DNA of 32,343 nt from Devosia equisanguinis (GTDB lineage Bacteria; Pseudomonadota; Alphaproteobacteria; Rhizobiales; Hyphomicrobiaceae), in assembly GCA_945862355.1 (NCBI GenBank), contig CAMAYR010000035.1:1-32343 (forward strand), in the 5' to 3' direction. The notes beneath the pieces are model-generated. The model did no database searches, had not been told where the DNA came from, and saw nothing but the letters and a program-made list of their open reading frames with translations. Shown one piece after another: positions 7,343-15,919 of the stretch. The position numbers were made by a program, and so were the translations under genes. Each line of letters opens with the position of its first letter. Position 1 is the first letter of the stretch.

Positions 7343-8410
7343 ATGGCTGATCTATTTGGGTCGATCGCGCTCGGCGATCTGCAACTGCCGAGCCGGATCG
7401 TGATGGCGCCGTTGACGCGGTGCCGCGCGGCCGAGGGCAACGTGCCGCAAGACTTGAACGTCGAGTACTACCGGCAGCGTGCGAGCGCCGGGCTCATCAT
7501 CTCGGAGGCGACGCAGGTGGTGCCGGAAGGTCAGGGGTATCCCATGACACCGGGCATCCATTCGCAGGCCCAGGTGGCTGGCTGGCGTAAAGTGACCGAT
7601 GCCGTTCACGCTGCAGGTGGGCGGATGGCGCTGCAGCTTTGGCACGTGGGGCGGGTGTCGCATCCTGTATTCCAACCGGGGGGCAATCTGCCGGTGGCGC
7701 CGTCAGCGATCCCGCCCAAGGGGCAGATCTACGGCAACACCTGGAAGAAGGTCGACTACGTTGCTCCGCGCGCGCTCGAGCTGTCCGAGATCCCCGGCGT
7801 GATCGAAGGATACGTCGCGGCTGCACGGAACGCGAAGCTCGCCGGCTTCGACGGTGTCGAGGTGCATGGTGCCAACGGGTATCTGCTGGATCAATTCCTG
7901 CGTGATGGGACCAACAAGCGTACCGATTCCTACGGCGGCAGCGTGCAGAACCGTGCGCGGCTTCTGCTCGAGGTCGTGGAAGCGGTGGTCGGCGTGTGGG
8001 GCTCCTCCCGCGTCGGGGTGCGGTTGTCGCCGCTCAATCCCAACAACGACATCGCCGACAGCAATCCGAAGGAGACGTTCGGGTTCGCGGCGCGTGAGCT
8101 GGCGCGGATGAAGCTCGCCTGGGTGCATGTGCTCGAGGACATCAAGACGCCGGCGGGCGAGGAGGTCACCTCGACCATCAAGGCAGCGTGCGGGGCACCG
8201 GTGATCGCCAACAGCGGCTATACGCTGGAGACGGCGCAAGCGGCGATCCGCGACGGGCGCGTGGATGCTGTCGCGTTCGGCAAGCTGTTCATCGCCAATC
8301 CAGATCTGCCGCGCCGGCTCGGGGCGGGTGGGCCTTTTAACGAGTGGGACATGAAGAGCTTCTATGGCGGCACGGCAAAGGGCTATACGGATTATCCGGC
8401 GCTGGCGTGA
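7343..8410 (+). CDS. Old Yellow Enzyme family alkene reductase
   Basis: A 355-residue FMN-dependent, NAD(P)H-using reductase of activated C=C bonds, of the N-ethylmaleimide reductase/xenobiotic reductase type. The TIM-barrel start is typical (SRIVMAPLTRCRA, with Thr25). LQLWHVGRVSHP (residues 97-108) contains Trp100 of the flavin site. HGANGYLLDQF holds the substrate-binding pair His175/Asn178 and the proton-donating Tyr180, followed by the family tag NKRTDSYGGS. The length is normal. The start is 6 bp after the mrp stop, so the two are probably co-transcribed. The physiological substrate is not evident. Confidence 0.95.
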   Translation: MADLFGSIALGDLQLPSRIVMAPLTRCRAAEGNVPQDLNVEYYRQRASAGLIISEATQVVPEGQGYPMTPGIHSQAQVAGWRKVTDAVHAAGGRMALQLWHVGRVSHPVFQPGGNLPVAPSAIPPKGQIYGNTWKKVDYVAPRALELSEIPGVIEGYVAAARNAKLAGFDGVEVHGANGYLLDQFLRDGTNKRTDSYGGSVQNRARLLLEVVEAVVGVWGSSRVGVRLSPLNPNNDIADSNPKETFGFAARELARMKLAWVHVLEDIKTPAGEEVTSTIKAACGAPVIANSGYTLETAQAAIRDGRVDAVAFGKLFIANPDLPRRLGAGGPFNEWDMKSFYGGTAKGYTDYPALA

Positions 8411-8493
8411 GCCTGACGGGGCGCGCTGCCCAAGAGACGAAGATGCCGACGAGAGCGTGCTTGCGCGCGGCTGAAAAAGGGGACACCTCGACG

Positions 8494-9315
8494 ATGAGAA
8501 TGCTCGCAGGGCCGCTCGCGGCTGGTTGCATGATGCTGCTGGCCGCACCGCAGGCCGCGTTCGCGCAGGCGTGTGGCAACACGGGAGCCGGGTTCGATGC
8601 CTGGCTCGCCGCCTACAAGGGACGTGCCGCGAAGGCGGGCATCTCGGCGGGCGCGATCAACTCGAGCCTGGCTGGAGTGACCTACGATCCCGGCGTGATC
8701 AAGCTCGACCGGGGGCAGCGCTCGTTCAAGCTCAGCTTCGAGCAGTTCTATGCGCGGCGGGTGTCGTCATCCCTGCTATCGCGGGGCCGCTCGCTGATGG
8801 CCTCCAACAAGGCGCTGCTCGATCGGATCGAGAAGCAATATGGCGTGCCGGGTGCGGTGCTGATCTCGATTTGGGGGCTCGAGACCAACTACGCGCGCAG
8901 CTCTGGCGGCAGCAAGTCGATCTTCCGGTCATTGGCCACGCTGGCCTACGACTGCCGGCGTGCGAAGTTCTTCGAGAACGAGCTGACGAATGCGCTCAGG
9001 ATCATCCAGCGCGGCGACAAGAGCGTGGCGCAGATGCGCGGTGGATGGGCCGGCGAGATCGGGCCGATGCAGTTCCTGCCGTCCAGCTATGTCAAGTATG
9101 CGGTCGACTACAACGGCGATGGGCGGCGGGACCTGTTCAACAGCGTGCCGGACATGCTCGCCTCGACTGCCAATTATCTCAAGGCATTCGGCTGGAAGGC
9201 CGGGCAGCCGTGGGGGCCGGGGGCGGCCAACTATGCGGCCATTCGCGAATGGAACAAGGCTGAGGTCTACCAGCGCACAATTGCTGTGATGTCGGGGAAA
9301 CTTGCCGGTCAGTGA
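8494..9315 (+). CDS. Lytic murein transglycosylase, MltB-like
   Basis: A 273-residue periplasmic peptidoglycan lyase. The N-terminus is a signal peptide (basic start, hydrophobic LAAGCMMLLAAP, cleavage near AFA-QA at 24-25); there is no lipobox cysteine at the cut. The MltB/SLT_2 fold is clear. ISIWGLETNYARS carries the catalytic Glu130, and EIGPMQFLPSSYVKYAVD (188-205) and DYNGDGRRDLFNSVPDMLAS follow in family order. There is no C-terminal peptidoglycan-binding domain. ATG 8494 was chosen because the signal peptide begins there, with AAAAAGGGG about 11 nt upstream. It lies 83 bp after the Old Yellow Enzyme gene on the same strand. Confidence 0.93.
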   Translation: MRMLAGPLAAGCMMLLAAPQAAFAQACGNTGAGFDAWLAAYKGRAAKAGISAGAINSSLAGVTYDPGVIKLDRGQRSFKLSFEQFYARRVSSSLLSRGRSLMASNKALLDRIEKQYGVPGAVLISIWGLETNYARSSGGSKSIFRSLATLAYDCRRAKFFENELTNALRIIQRGDKSVAQMRGGWAGEIGPMQFLPSSYVKYAVDYNGDGRRDLFNSVPDMLASTANYLKAFGWKAGQPWGPGAANYAAIREWNKAEVYQRTIAVMSGKLAGQ

Positions 9316-9453
9316 GGGTCTGACGGTAAGGTGCGTGTGCTGGCCTGGGGCTGCGGCCTTGCGGCCTTCTGAAATGGCGTTTCATTGCTTGCGGGCGGGC
9401 CGCTGGCGTGCATGATGCCGGCCAAGCAAAGCCCGCGATCATTGGAGGCCCAA

Positions 9454-11079
9454 GTGGACAATCCCGGATACCCGACACTGCGTGCGCATCTCAAGTCTCT
9501 CGAGGAGAAGGGTCTGCTTATTCGCGTAAAGCGGCAGATCAACAAAGATACGGAGATGCATCCGCTGGTGCGCTGGCAGTTCCGCGGCGGCGTGCAAGAG
9601 GATGACCGCAAGGGCTTCCTCTTCGAGAACGTGGTCGACAGCAAGGGCCGGAAGTTCGACATCCCGGTATGCGTCGGTGTTCTCGCATCCAATCAGGCGA
9701 TCTACAGCATCGGCATCGGGTGCGACGTCGACAAGATCAAGGAAAAGTGGACGCACGCGGAGCAGAACCCGATCCCGCCGGTCGAGATCAAGGACGCGCC
9801 GTGCCAGGAGGTCGTGTTCACCGGCCAGGATCTGTTGAACGGCAACGGCGTCGACCATCTGCCGATCCCGATCTCGACGCCTGGTTTCGACAACGCACCG
9901 TATGCGTCGTGCTCGATGTTCATCACGAAAGACCCGGATACGGGCAAGCACAACATCGGCAACTATCGCGCGCAGGTGAAGGCGCCGAACCGGATGGGCA
10001 TGAATCCTGAGGTCGAGCTCAATCAGGGCATCTACGACCATTGGTTGAAGTACAAGGAGCGCGGCGAGAAGATGCCTGCTGTGCTCGTGCTCGGCGGTCC
10101 GCCGTGCATCACCTTCACGTCGGTCCATAAGCTGCCGAAGCATCTGGAGGAGATGGCAGTTGCTGGTGGTCTCGTCGGCGCGCCCATCCGCGTCGTGAAG
10201 GCCAAGACCGTCGACATCATGGTGCCGGCCGATGCCGAGATCGTGGTCGAGGGCTACATCGATACGCAGAACCTGGAGCCGGAAGGCAGCTTCGGCGAGA
10301 GCCACGGCTACATGAACCTGAAGGAGTACAATGCGTTCTTCGACGTGACGGCGATCACGCGGCGGAAGGATGCGACGCTGGTGTCGATCATCAGTCAGGT
10401 CACGCCTTCGGAATCGAGCCTGATCAAGCGTGTCGCCTACGAGCCGGCGTTCCTCAATCATTTGCAGCGCCATCTCAACATCAACGGCGTGAAGCGCGTG
10501 TTCATGCACGAGCCGCTGACGAACCTGCGCAAGCTGGTCGTGATCCAGATGGCGTCGGACACGCTGGAGGCCGAGGTCTGGCGTGCGCTATATGGCGCGT
10601 CGTCGTACTCGTCGTCGGTCGGCAAGATCACCATCGCGGTCAACGAGGACATCCATCCGGAGAACCTCGACATGGTGTTCTGGGCGATGTCCTATCGGAT
10701 GCGACCGCACAAGGACGTGCGTATCCTCGACTACAAGGACATGGGCCACGGGCCGCGCTCGGGCTCGGAGGACAACCACTATGAGGCGAACGACAGCGCG
10801 ATGCTGATCAACGCCATGCTGAAGCGACCCTTTGCGCCGATCTCGCTGCCCGCGAAGGAGTACATGGAGAAGGCCAAGGTGATCTGGGAGGAGCTGGGGC
10901 TCGGCACGCTGAAGCCCGAGCAGCCCTGGCACGGCTATTCTCTCGGCCAGTGGCCCGACGAGTTCCAGGCCGAGGCCGACCGTGCAGTGAAGAGCGAGTA
11001 TTGGACGACCGGCGAGGTCAACCGCCAGCACCGTCGCGGCGACAAGCGTATGAACGATCCATATCTGGATCTGGAGTAG
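9454..11079 (+). CDS. UbiD family (de)carboxylase
   Basis: A 541-residue enzyme of the UbiD family, which uses prenylated FMN to decarboxylate aromatic or unsaturated acids. The prFMN-binding region with IGNYRAQV lies near residues 168-175, and the catalytic acidic motif EPEGSFGESHGY near 275-286. The length is somewhat above that of ubiquinone-pathway UbiD, and the C-terminal part (KSEYWTTGEVNRQHRR) is that of a catabolic or unassigned subgroup. No UbiX flavin prenyltransferase is in the window. The GTG start at 9454 has GGAGG 5 nt upstream; ATG codons at 9385 and 9415 would add up to 23 residues without homologous character. Neighbouring aromatic-catabolism genes make an aromatic acid substrate plausible, but this is inference. 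Confidence 0.92.
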   Translation: MDNPGYPTLRAHLKSLEEKGLLIRVKRQINKDTEMHPLVRWQFRGGVQEDDRKGFLFENVVDSKGRKFDIPVCVGVLASNQAIYSIGIGCDVDKIKEKWTHAEQNPIPPVEIKDAPCQEVVFTGQDLLNGNGVDHLPIPISTPGFDNAPYASCSMFITKDPDTGKHNIGNYRAQVKAPNRMGMNPEVELNQGIYDHWLKYKERGEKMPAVLVLGGPPCITFTSVHKLPKHLEEMAVAGGLVGAPIRVVKAKTVDIMVPADAEIVVEGYIDTQNLEPEGSFGESHGYMNLKEYNAFFDVTAITRRKDATLVSIISQVTPSESSLIKRVAYEPAFLNHLQRHLNINGVKRVFMHEPLTNLRKLVVIQMASDTLEAEVWRALYGASSYSSSVGKITIAVNEDIHPENLDMVFWAMSYRMRPHKDVRILDYKDMGHGPRSGSEDNHYEANDSAMLINAMLKRPFAPISLPAKEYMEKAKVIWEELGLGTLKPEQPWHGYSLGQWPDEFQAEADRAVKSEYWTTGEVNRQHRRGDKRMNDPYLDLE

Positions 11080-11175
11080 TCGAACCGCGATCGTCGGTCC
11101 CATCCGGGATTGACGATCATCGGGTCGATCGGCACAACATCGGGTCTTATGCAGGGTGAGTTTCAAGGTGTCATA

Positions 11176-11198
11176 CCGGCCCACCTGTAGTGGGCCGG
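11176..11198 (+). repeat. 9-bp perfect inverted repeat downstream of ubiD-like gene
   Basis: Arms CCGGCCCAC and GTGGGCCGG enclose a 5-nt loop. It is not followed by a T run on the plus strand. It is the first of three hairpins in a row between the two convergent genes. Confidence 0.6.
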
Positions 11199-11260
11199 CA
11201 TCAGCTTTGGCTTGCGCGCAGCCGCGACACCAATCCTTCGCGCGGGAAACCTCCAAGCTC

Positions 11261-11283
11261 AGGTTCGACCACAGGTCGAACCT
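11261..11283 (+). repeat. 10-bp perfect inverted repeat downstream of ubiD-like gene
   Basis: Arms AGGTTCGACC and GGTCGAACCT enclose a 3-nt loop. It lies between the hairpin at 11176-11198 and the terminator at 11294-11324, and is about 15 nt past the stop codon of minus-strand rsmB. It may act as a transcription stop for rsmB, although no U tract follows on that strand. Confidence 0.55.
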
Positions 11284-11293
11284 CCGGTTGCTG

Positions 11294-11324
11294 GGTGTCA
11301 GACCGTGAGGTCTGGCACCTTTTT
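11294..11324 (+). terminator. Rho-independent terminator for the ubiD-like gene, inside the rsmB 3' end
   Basis: An 11-bp stem (11294-11304 with 11309-11319, one G-U pair) with a GTGA loop is followed at once by five T. The orientation suits plus-strand transcripts. The hairpin occupies the final codons of the convergent rsmB gene, so the same bases encode the RsmB C-terminus. Confidence 0.75.
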
Positions 11325-12761
11325 CATGCGCGCCGCATAGAAGCCGTCCATGCCGGCGGACGCGTCGCTGCCGGGCGTATGGAACGGCAGCGTTCTGAGG
11401 TCGCCGGCGGGCGTCAGCCATTCGGGTTCTATGCCGTGCCGACCTGGAAGCACCCCATCGCGGACGAAGCTCGGGTTGCGTTCGAGGAAGCTGGCGATCT
11501 GATGCTCTCCCTCCTCCGGCTCCAGCGAGCAGGTGCAATAGACGAGGGTGCCGCCGGGCGCGACCAGGGCGGCAGCCCGATCGAGCATGCGCGTCTGCTG
11601 GACGACCTGGGCGTCGAGATCGCTGGGACGCTTCAAGTACAGGATGTCCGGGTGGCGGCGGATCGTGCCGGTGGCCGTGCAGGGGGCGTCGAGCAGAACC
11701 GCGTCGAATAGGCGATCGGGCTGCCATGTGTGGATGTCGGCGGCGACCACGTCGGCCGACAGGTGAAGCCGAGCCAGGTTCTCGTGCACGCGCTTCAAGC
11801 GGTTGGCGGAGACGTCGACGGCGGTGACGGCTGCGCCTGCGGCGGCGAGCTGGGCGGTTTTTCCGCCGGGAGCTGCGCACAGATCGGCAATGGCCAGTCC
11901 CGCGACTTCGCCCAGCAGGCGCACGGGCAAGGCTGCGGCGGCATCCTGCACCCACCAGGCTCCCTCGTCGAAACCCGGCAGAGCCTCGACGCGCGCGGCC
12001 GGGTCGGCAATGCGAATGGTGCCGGTCGGCAGTAGGACGCCGCCCAGGCGCTCCGCCCAGTCCGCGGCCTCCGACGGGATCTTGACGGTGACGTCCAGCG
12101 GCGCCTCCCGCAAGGAGGCCGAGGCGATGCGTGTGGCCGTTTCCTCGCCATAGGCCGAGGTCCAGCGCGTCCACTGCCATTCGGGCACGTCGAGGCGGGG
12201 GCCGCCGGCTTTCGCCAGGATCTCGCGGCCGTGGTCGGAGACCCGGCGCAGGACGGCGTTGGCGAGCTTGTCGAAACGTCGCGCACCGCGGTCACGGCGG
12301 CATTGCTCGACGGCGATGTTGAGGACGGCGTGGGGCGGAACGTCGAGAATGAGGAGCTGGGCTGCTGCGCTTGCGAGGATGTGGGAGAGGAGGCCGCGGT
12401 CGGCAGGCAGCGGGCGCTCGATGAAGTTTTCGACGACGGCATCGAGCTCGCCTTTGCGGCGCAGCGTCGTGACGGCGATCAAGCGGGCCATGCCGCGGTC
12501 ACGCGGTTCGAGGTCGGCGCCGGGGCCGGTCGAGAGTTCGGCAGCCAGGGCGTCGTCGAGTGCGCGCTTGCGGTCGAGAACGGCGGAGATCAGACGCACG
12601 GCGAGTGCGCGGGCTGCATATCCGGCGGGGTCTTTTTGGACTGCAGGCGCGGGAGGGGGCGAACGCTGTCCGGTGCGCTCGGTCCATTTTCGAGGCGGCC
12701 CGCCCGTCTGGCGGCGGGGGCTGCTTTTGTCGGCTGGTCGGCCAGTCGGGCGCTCTGCCAT
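11298..12761 (-). CDS. rsmB: 16S rRNA (cytosine-5)-methyltransferase RsmB
   Basis: A 487-residue SAM-dependent enzyme that methylates a cytosine of 16S rRNA. Residues 1-45 are a basic, Pro-rich extension, and residues about 48-180 form the NusB-like RNA-binding domain. The Rossmann methyltransferase domain follows, with the SAM loop CAAPGGKT at 295-302. The two catalytic cysteines are in LDAPCTATG (Cys361) and VYCTCSLEPEEGE (Cys411). The start at 12761 was chosen because the NusB domain and a plausible leader begin there; the frame stays open upstream only as the shadow of htpX. The gene is 5 bp downstream of htpX, a common alphaproteobacterial pair. Confidence 0.95.
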   Translation of the reverse strand: MAERPTGRPADKSSPRRQTGGPPRKWTERTGQRSPPPAPAVQKDPAGYAARALAVRLISAVLDRKRALDDALAAELSTGPGADLEPRDRGMARLIAVTTLRRKGELDAVVENFIERPLPADRGLLSHILASAAAQLLILDVPPHAVLNIAVEQCRRDRGARRFDKLANAVLRRVSDHGREILAKAGGPRLDVPEWQWTRWTSAYGEETATRIASASLREAPLDVTVKIPSEAADWAERLGGVLLPTGTIRIADPAARVEALPGFDEGAWWVQDAAAALPVRLLGEVAGLAIADLCAAPGGKTAQLAAAGAAVTAVDVSANRLKRVHENLARLHLSADVVAADIHTWQPDRLFDAVLLDAPCTATGTIRRHPDILYLKRPSDLDAQVVQQTRMLDRAAALVAPGGTLVYCTCSLEPEEGEHQIASFLERNPSFVRDGVLPGRHGIEPEWLTPAGDLRTLPFHTPGSDASAGMDGFYAARMKKVPDLTV

Positions 12762-12766
12762 CTCGA

Positions 12767-13738
12767 TCAACCCCAAGGTCCGCGGGGCTCGGGGGAGCTG
12801 CTGCCATCGCGCTCCCAGGGCGAGCGCTGAGTTTGGGCGGCGATCTCGATCGGGCGGGGTGCGTCGGCGCCAGCCTGCTGCCATTCGCTGTGCAGACGAA
12901 CGAGCTCGGCTACCCTGTTCTCGATGTTGGGGTGGGTCGTGAAGAGGTTGTCCAGACGGCGACCGTTCAGGGGATTGACGATGAACATGTGGGCTGCTGC
13001 GGGGATCATTTCGGCCTGTTGGTTGACGATGGAGCGAGCAGCGGCATGGATACGTTCCAGGGCGGATGCGAGCCACAGCGGATTGCCGCAGATTGCCGCG
13101 CCGACGCGGTCGGCCTCGTACTCGCGCGAGCGGCTGATCGCCATCTGCACCAGCATCGCGGCGAACGGCGCGATGAGCACGGCGGCGAGCACGCCGATCC
13201 AGCCGAAGCGGCCGTTGTTGTTGCGCTGGCCGCCGAACAGATAGCCGAACTGGAGCACATTGGCGAACATCGAGATGGCGCCGGCGATGGTGGCGGCAAC
13301 CGTCATCGTAAGTGTATCGCGGTTGCGGATATGGGCCAGCTCATGGGCGATGACGCCGGCCAGCTCTTCGAGGTTCAGGCTATCGACGAGGCCGCTCGAC
13401 ACGGCAACGGCGGAACGGGACGGGTTGCGGCCTGTCGCGAACGCATTGGGCTGGGGGCTCGGTAAGAGATAGACGCGAGGCATCGGCAGCTCGGCGCGGT
13501 GGGCCAGGGTCTGGACCAGATCATGGAGCTGCGGCGCGTCTTGCGGTGTCAACTCCTGGGCGTTGAACATCTTGAGCACGACGCTGTCGGAGTTCCAGAA
13601 CGCGAATGCATTCGTCCCCAGCGCGATCACGAACGCGATGACCATACCCTCGCGGCCGCCGACCAACGCGCCCATCGCGACGAAAATGCCGGTGAGCGCG
13701 ATCAAAAGAACGCCGGTTCTGGCAAAATTGGTGGGCAT
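12767..13738 (-). CDS. htpX: Zinc metalloprotease HtpX
   Basis: A 323-residue inner-membrane M48 protease that takes part in quality control of membrane proteins. Two N-terminal membrane segments span residues 7-25 and 31-48. The zinc site HELAH is at 132-136 and the third ligand is in the SREYEADRVGA motif around residue 208. Two further hydrophobic stretches lie at about 145-165 and 178-195. The C-terminal tail is Pro/Ser-rich. It is first in an operon with rsmB and divergent from the SDHAF4-like gene. A weak TTTGCT / ACCATAT pair upstream resembles a heat-shock promoter but falls well short of a good match. Confidence 0.96.
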   Translation of the reverse strand: MPTNFARTGVLLIALTGIFVAMGALVGGREGMVIAFVIALGTNAFAFWNSDSVVLKMFNAQELTPQDAPQLHDLVQTLAHRAELPMPRVYLLPSPQPNAFATGRNPSRSAVAVSSGLVDSLNLEELAGVIAHELAHIRNRDTLTMTVAATIAGAISMFANVLQFGYLFGGQRNNNGRFGWIGVLAAVLIAPFAAMLVQMAISRSREYEADRVGAAICGNPLWLASALERIHAAARSIVNQQAEMIPAAAHMFIVNPLNGRRLDNLFTTHPNIENRVAELVRLHSEWQQAGADAPRPIEIAAQTQRSPWERDGSSSPEPRGPWG

Positions 13739-13869
13739 TGAGTGGCGTCTCCGGGATGCGGGCGCAGGTGCGGTTGCCGCGCCGCACTGTGCATCCTGCT
13801 GCTATATGGTATCTGGCGGTTTGCAGCAAAATGGCAACGCGCCGATCGGCGAGCGAGAAGGTGTAGGCC

Positions 13870-14115
13870 GTGAGCAAAACAGATGGCCAGGACCGGATTG
13901 GGGCAGACAGCGGAGGCGGGTCGGGTCAGTCCCAAGCGCCGCGGGAGCTGTCGCCGGCGGCGCAACGGGCGCTGCAGGAGGCGGCGGAGCGGCGTGCGCG
14001 GCGCGAGCTGGAAGCCAGGGAGCAAGCTGCGCAGTCCGAGCTCGGTGGGCGCGCGGGGCCTGATCCCGTTCGATACGGGGATTGGGAGAACGGCGGCATC
14101 GCGTCCGACTTCTGA
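13870..14115 (+). CDS. DUF1674 / SDHAF4-like succinate dehydrogenase assembly factor
   Basis: An 81-residue protein with a low-complexity charged N-terminal half (an Ala/Glu/Arg-rich helix, residues 30-60). It ends in the diagnostic C-terminal motif GPDPVRYGDWENGGIASDF. This motif defines DUF1674, the family of mitochondrial SDHAF4, which aids maturation of the flavinylated succinate dehydrogenase subunit. The start is GTG with GAGAAG about 10 nt upstream. It is divergent from htpX, an arrangement widespread in Hyphomicrobiales. The role in bacteria is inferred from the eukaryotic homologue. Confidence 0.9.
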   Translation: MSKTDGQDRIGADSGGGSGQSQAPRELSPAAQRALQEAAERRARRELEAREQAAQSELGGRAGPDPVRYGDWENGGIASDF

Positions 14116-14389
14116 GCAGTGGCGTCCCGGCTTGGGACAAGATGTCCGTGATCTGACGCTCATCACAAGAAATTTCGCCTTTTCGATCGCGATCGGGTCG
14201 GGTTGCCCGCCGAGGCGGTCGCGCATTTTCTGCGCCAATGGCCCATTCGAGGCCGATATTCGAGCATTTTAAGGAAATTTAAACTGCTTCTCGAAGGGGC
14301 GGGAGGGGTAGGCCCGTGCGGGCTTCGACCCGGCATTCCCATTGCAACTGCCCTGGTCAGATCGACACGTCTGGCCAAGGACCCGCGCC

Positions 14390-15703
14390 ATGCTCAAGAA
14401 CACACTCACCGCCGCACGGAAGATGCAGCGCGACGAGAAGGGCAGCGTCGCCATCATGTTCGGCCTGTCGGTGATCGCGCTGTGTGTCGCCACCGGCATG
14501 GCCTTCGACGTGGGCCGCGCGTTCGCTTCGAAATCCAAGGTTTCAGCGGCGGTCGACGCGGCAACGCTGGCAGCGGCGAAGGGTATCCGGCTGGACGGCC
14601 TCACCGACGACGAGGCGATCGCCAAGGCCAAGCTGGTATTCGAGGAGAACATGCGCCGGGGCGCGGGCAGCTGGACCAATGTGCAGGATGTCCGCGTGAC
14701 GATCGACCGGGCGACGAGCCGGGTCACCGTCGTAGCCGACACGTTCGTCAACACGACGCTGGCGCAGCTCACCGGGATCACCAAAATCGGAGCTCCGGGT
14801 GCCGCGACGGCCCTGTTCGAGTCGCGGGACATCGAGGTCGGCGTTCAGCTCGACATGACCGGATCGATGTGCAGCCCTTGCACCAAGCTCGAGGATCTGA
14901 AGGTTGCGACCAAGGATCTCGTCAACATCCTCATCCCTTCCAGCCCGACAGCGCAGAAGGTGCGCGTCGGCTTCGCGCCGTTCTCGGCTGGCGTCAATCC
15001 CGGGAGCTATCTCGCGGACGTCAACGGCAATCGCGCATCTTCCAGGAACTGCGTCTATGAGCGCATTTCGAGCGCCAACGAGGCAACCGACAACGCACCC
15101 ATCGGCAGCGACGCCTACAAGATCCGCGAGGACATCACGCCGCCGCCCGGCAGATCGGTGCAGAACTGTCCGTCCTCGCAGATCATCCCGCTGACCAGCG
15201 ATCGCGATCTGTTGAAGACGGCTGTGGACGGTTTTACGGCGACCGGCTCTACGGCAGGACAGCTCGGCGCGTCGTGGGCCTGGAACCTCGTCTCGCCGAA
15301 ATGGAAGAGCATCTGGCCGTCGGACAGCGCGCCCGTGGAGTATGGCACAGTGAATACCGACAAGGTCGTCATCTTGATGACTGACGGCGTCTACAACACA
15401 ATCAATGGTGTCAACTGGGGCGACAACTCGGCCCAGGCGACAACGGCCAGCGATCTGTCCGTCCAGCTCTGCACGAACATGAAGGCGCAGGGCATCACGG
15501 TTTACACCGTCGGTTTCGATCTCGCTTCGATCAGCAATGCTTCGGCGCGGACGCGGGCTACCGACACGCTGAAGGCCTGCGCCGGCAAGACGGGCCATCC
15601 CAATCCGGAGCAGTTTTTCTATCCGGCCGATGACGGCGACACTTTGAGAGCCGCGTTCGTCAAAATCGCCACAGATATCATGAAGCTGCGGCTGACGAAC
15701 TGA
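14390..15703 (+). CDS. vWA-domain, TadE/TadG-like secreted protein (first copy)
   Basis: A 437-residue protein starting with a short basic leader and one hydrophobic segment (SVAIMFGLSVIALCVATGMAFDVGRAF, broken only by polar residues) that is the TadE/TadG pilin-like N-terminus. It would stay anchored in the membrane or be handled by a Tad-type system. A von Willebrand factor A domain begins near residue 147, with a MIDAS-type D-x-T-G-S-M and later VILMTDGVYN. Cysteines (CSPC, CVYE, CPSS, CTNM, CAGK) suggest an extracytoplasmic location with disulfides. AAGGA lies 8 nt before ATG 14390. No tad/flp secretion genes are present nearby. The partner or ligand is unknown. Confidence 0.88.
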   Translation: MLKNTLTAARKMQRDEKGSVAIMFGLSVIALCVATGMAFDVGRAFASKSKVSAAVDAATLAAAKGIRLDGLTDDEAIAKAKLVFEENMRRGAGSWTNVQDVRVTIDRATSRVTVVADTFVNTTLAQLTGITKIGAPGAATALFESRDIEVGVQLDMTGSMCSPCTKLEDLKVATKDLVNILIPSSPTAQKVRVGFAPFSAGVNPGSYLADVNGNRASSRNCVYERISSANEATDNAPIGSDAYKIREDITPPPGRSVQNCPSSQIIPLTSDRDLLKTAVDGFTATGSTAGQLGASWAWNLVSPKWKSIWPSDSAPVEYGTVNTDKVVILMTDGVYNTINGVNWGDNSAQATTASDLSVQLCTNMKAQGITVYTVGFDLASISNASARTRATDTLKACAGKTGHPNPEQFFYPADDGDTLRAAFVKIATDIMKLRLTN

Positions 15704-15732
15704 CCGGCCAAGTGCTGGTGCAACGAGTTCAG

Positions 15733-15758
15733 GAAGGGCTCCCGGTCGGGGGCCCTTC
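15733..15758 (+). terminator. Hairpin terminator between the two vWA genes
   Basis: GAAGGGC and GCCCTTC arms extend inward to an approximately 10-bp stem 30 nt after the first vWA gene. The run of T after it is poor, so termination may be weak or Rho-assisted. Confidence 0.5.
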
Positions 15759-15919
15759 GTGCTTGTGGACTGGCACGGCGATCGTCCTGGCCGGCAATGC
15801 CGCGGGACTTGGTTATTGAAAGGTCTATTCGAGTTTTACGAAGTCGTCAGACGAATTAACGGCTTGTTTCGGCGGGACATGTACACACCGTTCCGCAAAT
15901 GGAGCTGGGAGCTGTTCAG

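Noticed and set aside
9439-12180. Long minus-strand frames opposite the UbiD gene and beyond (9439-10509 and 10588-12180)
   Set aside because: These are antisense or shifted-frame shadows of ubiD and rsmB: low-complexity, charged, without conserved motifs.
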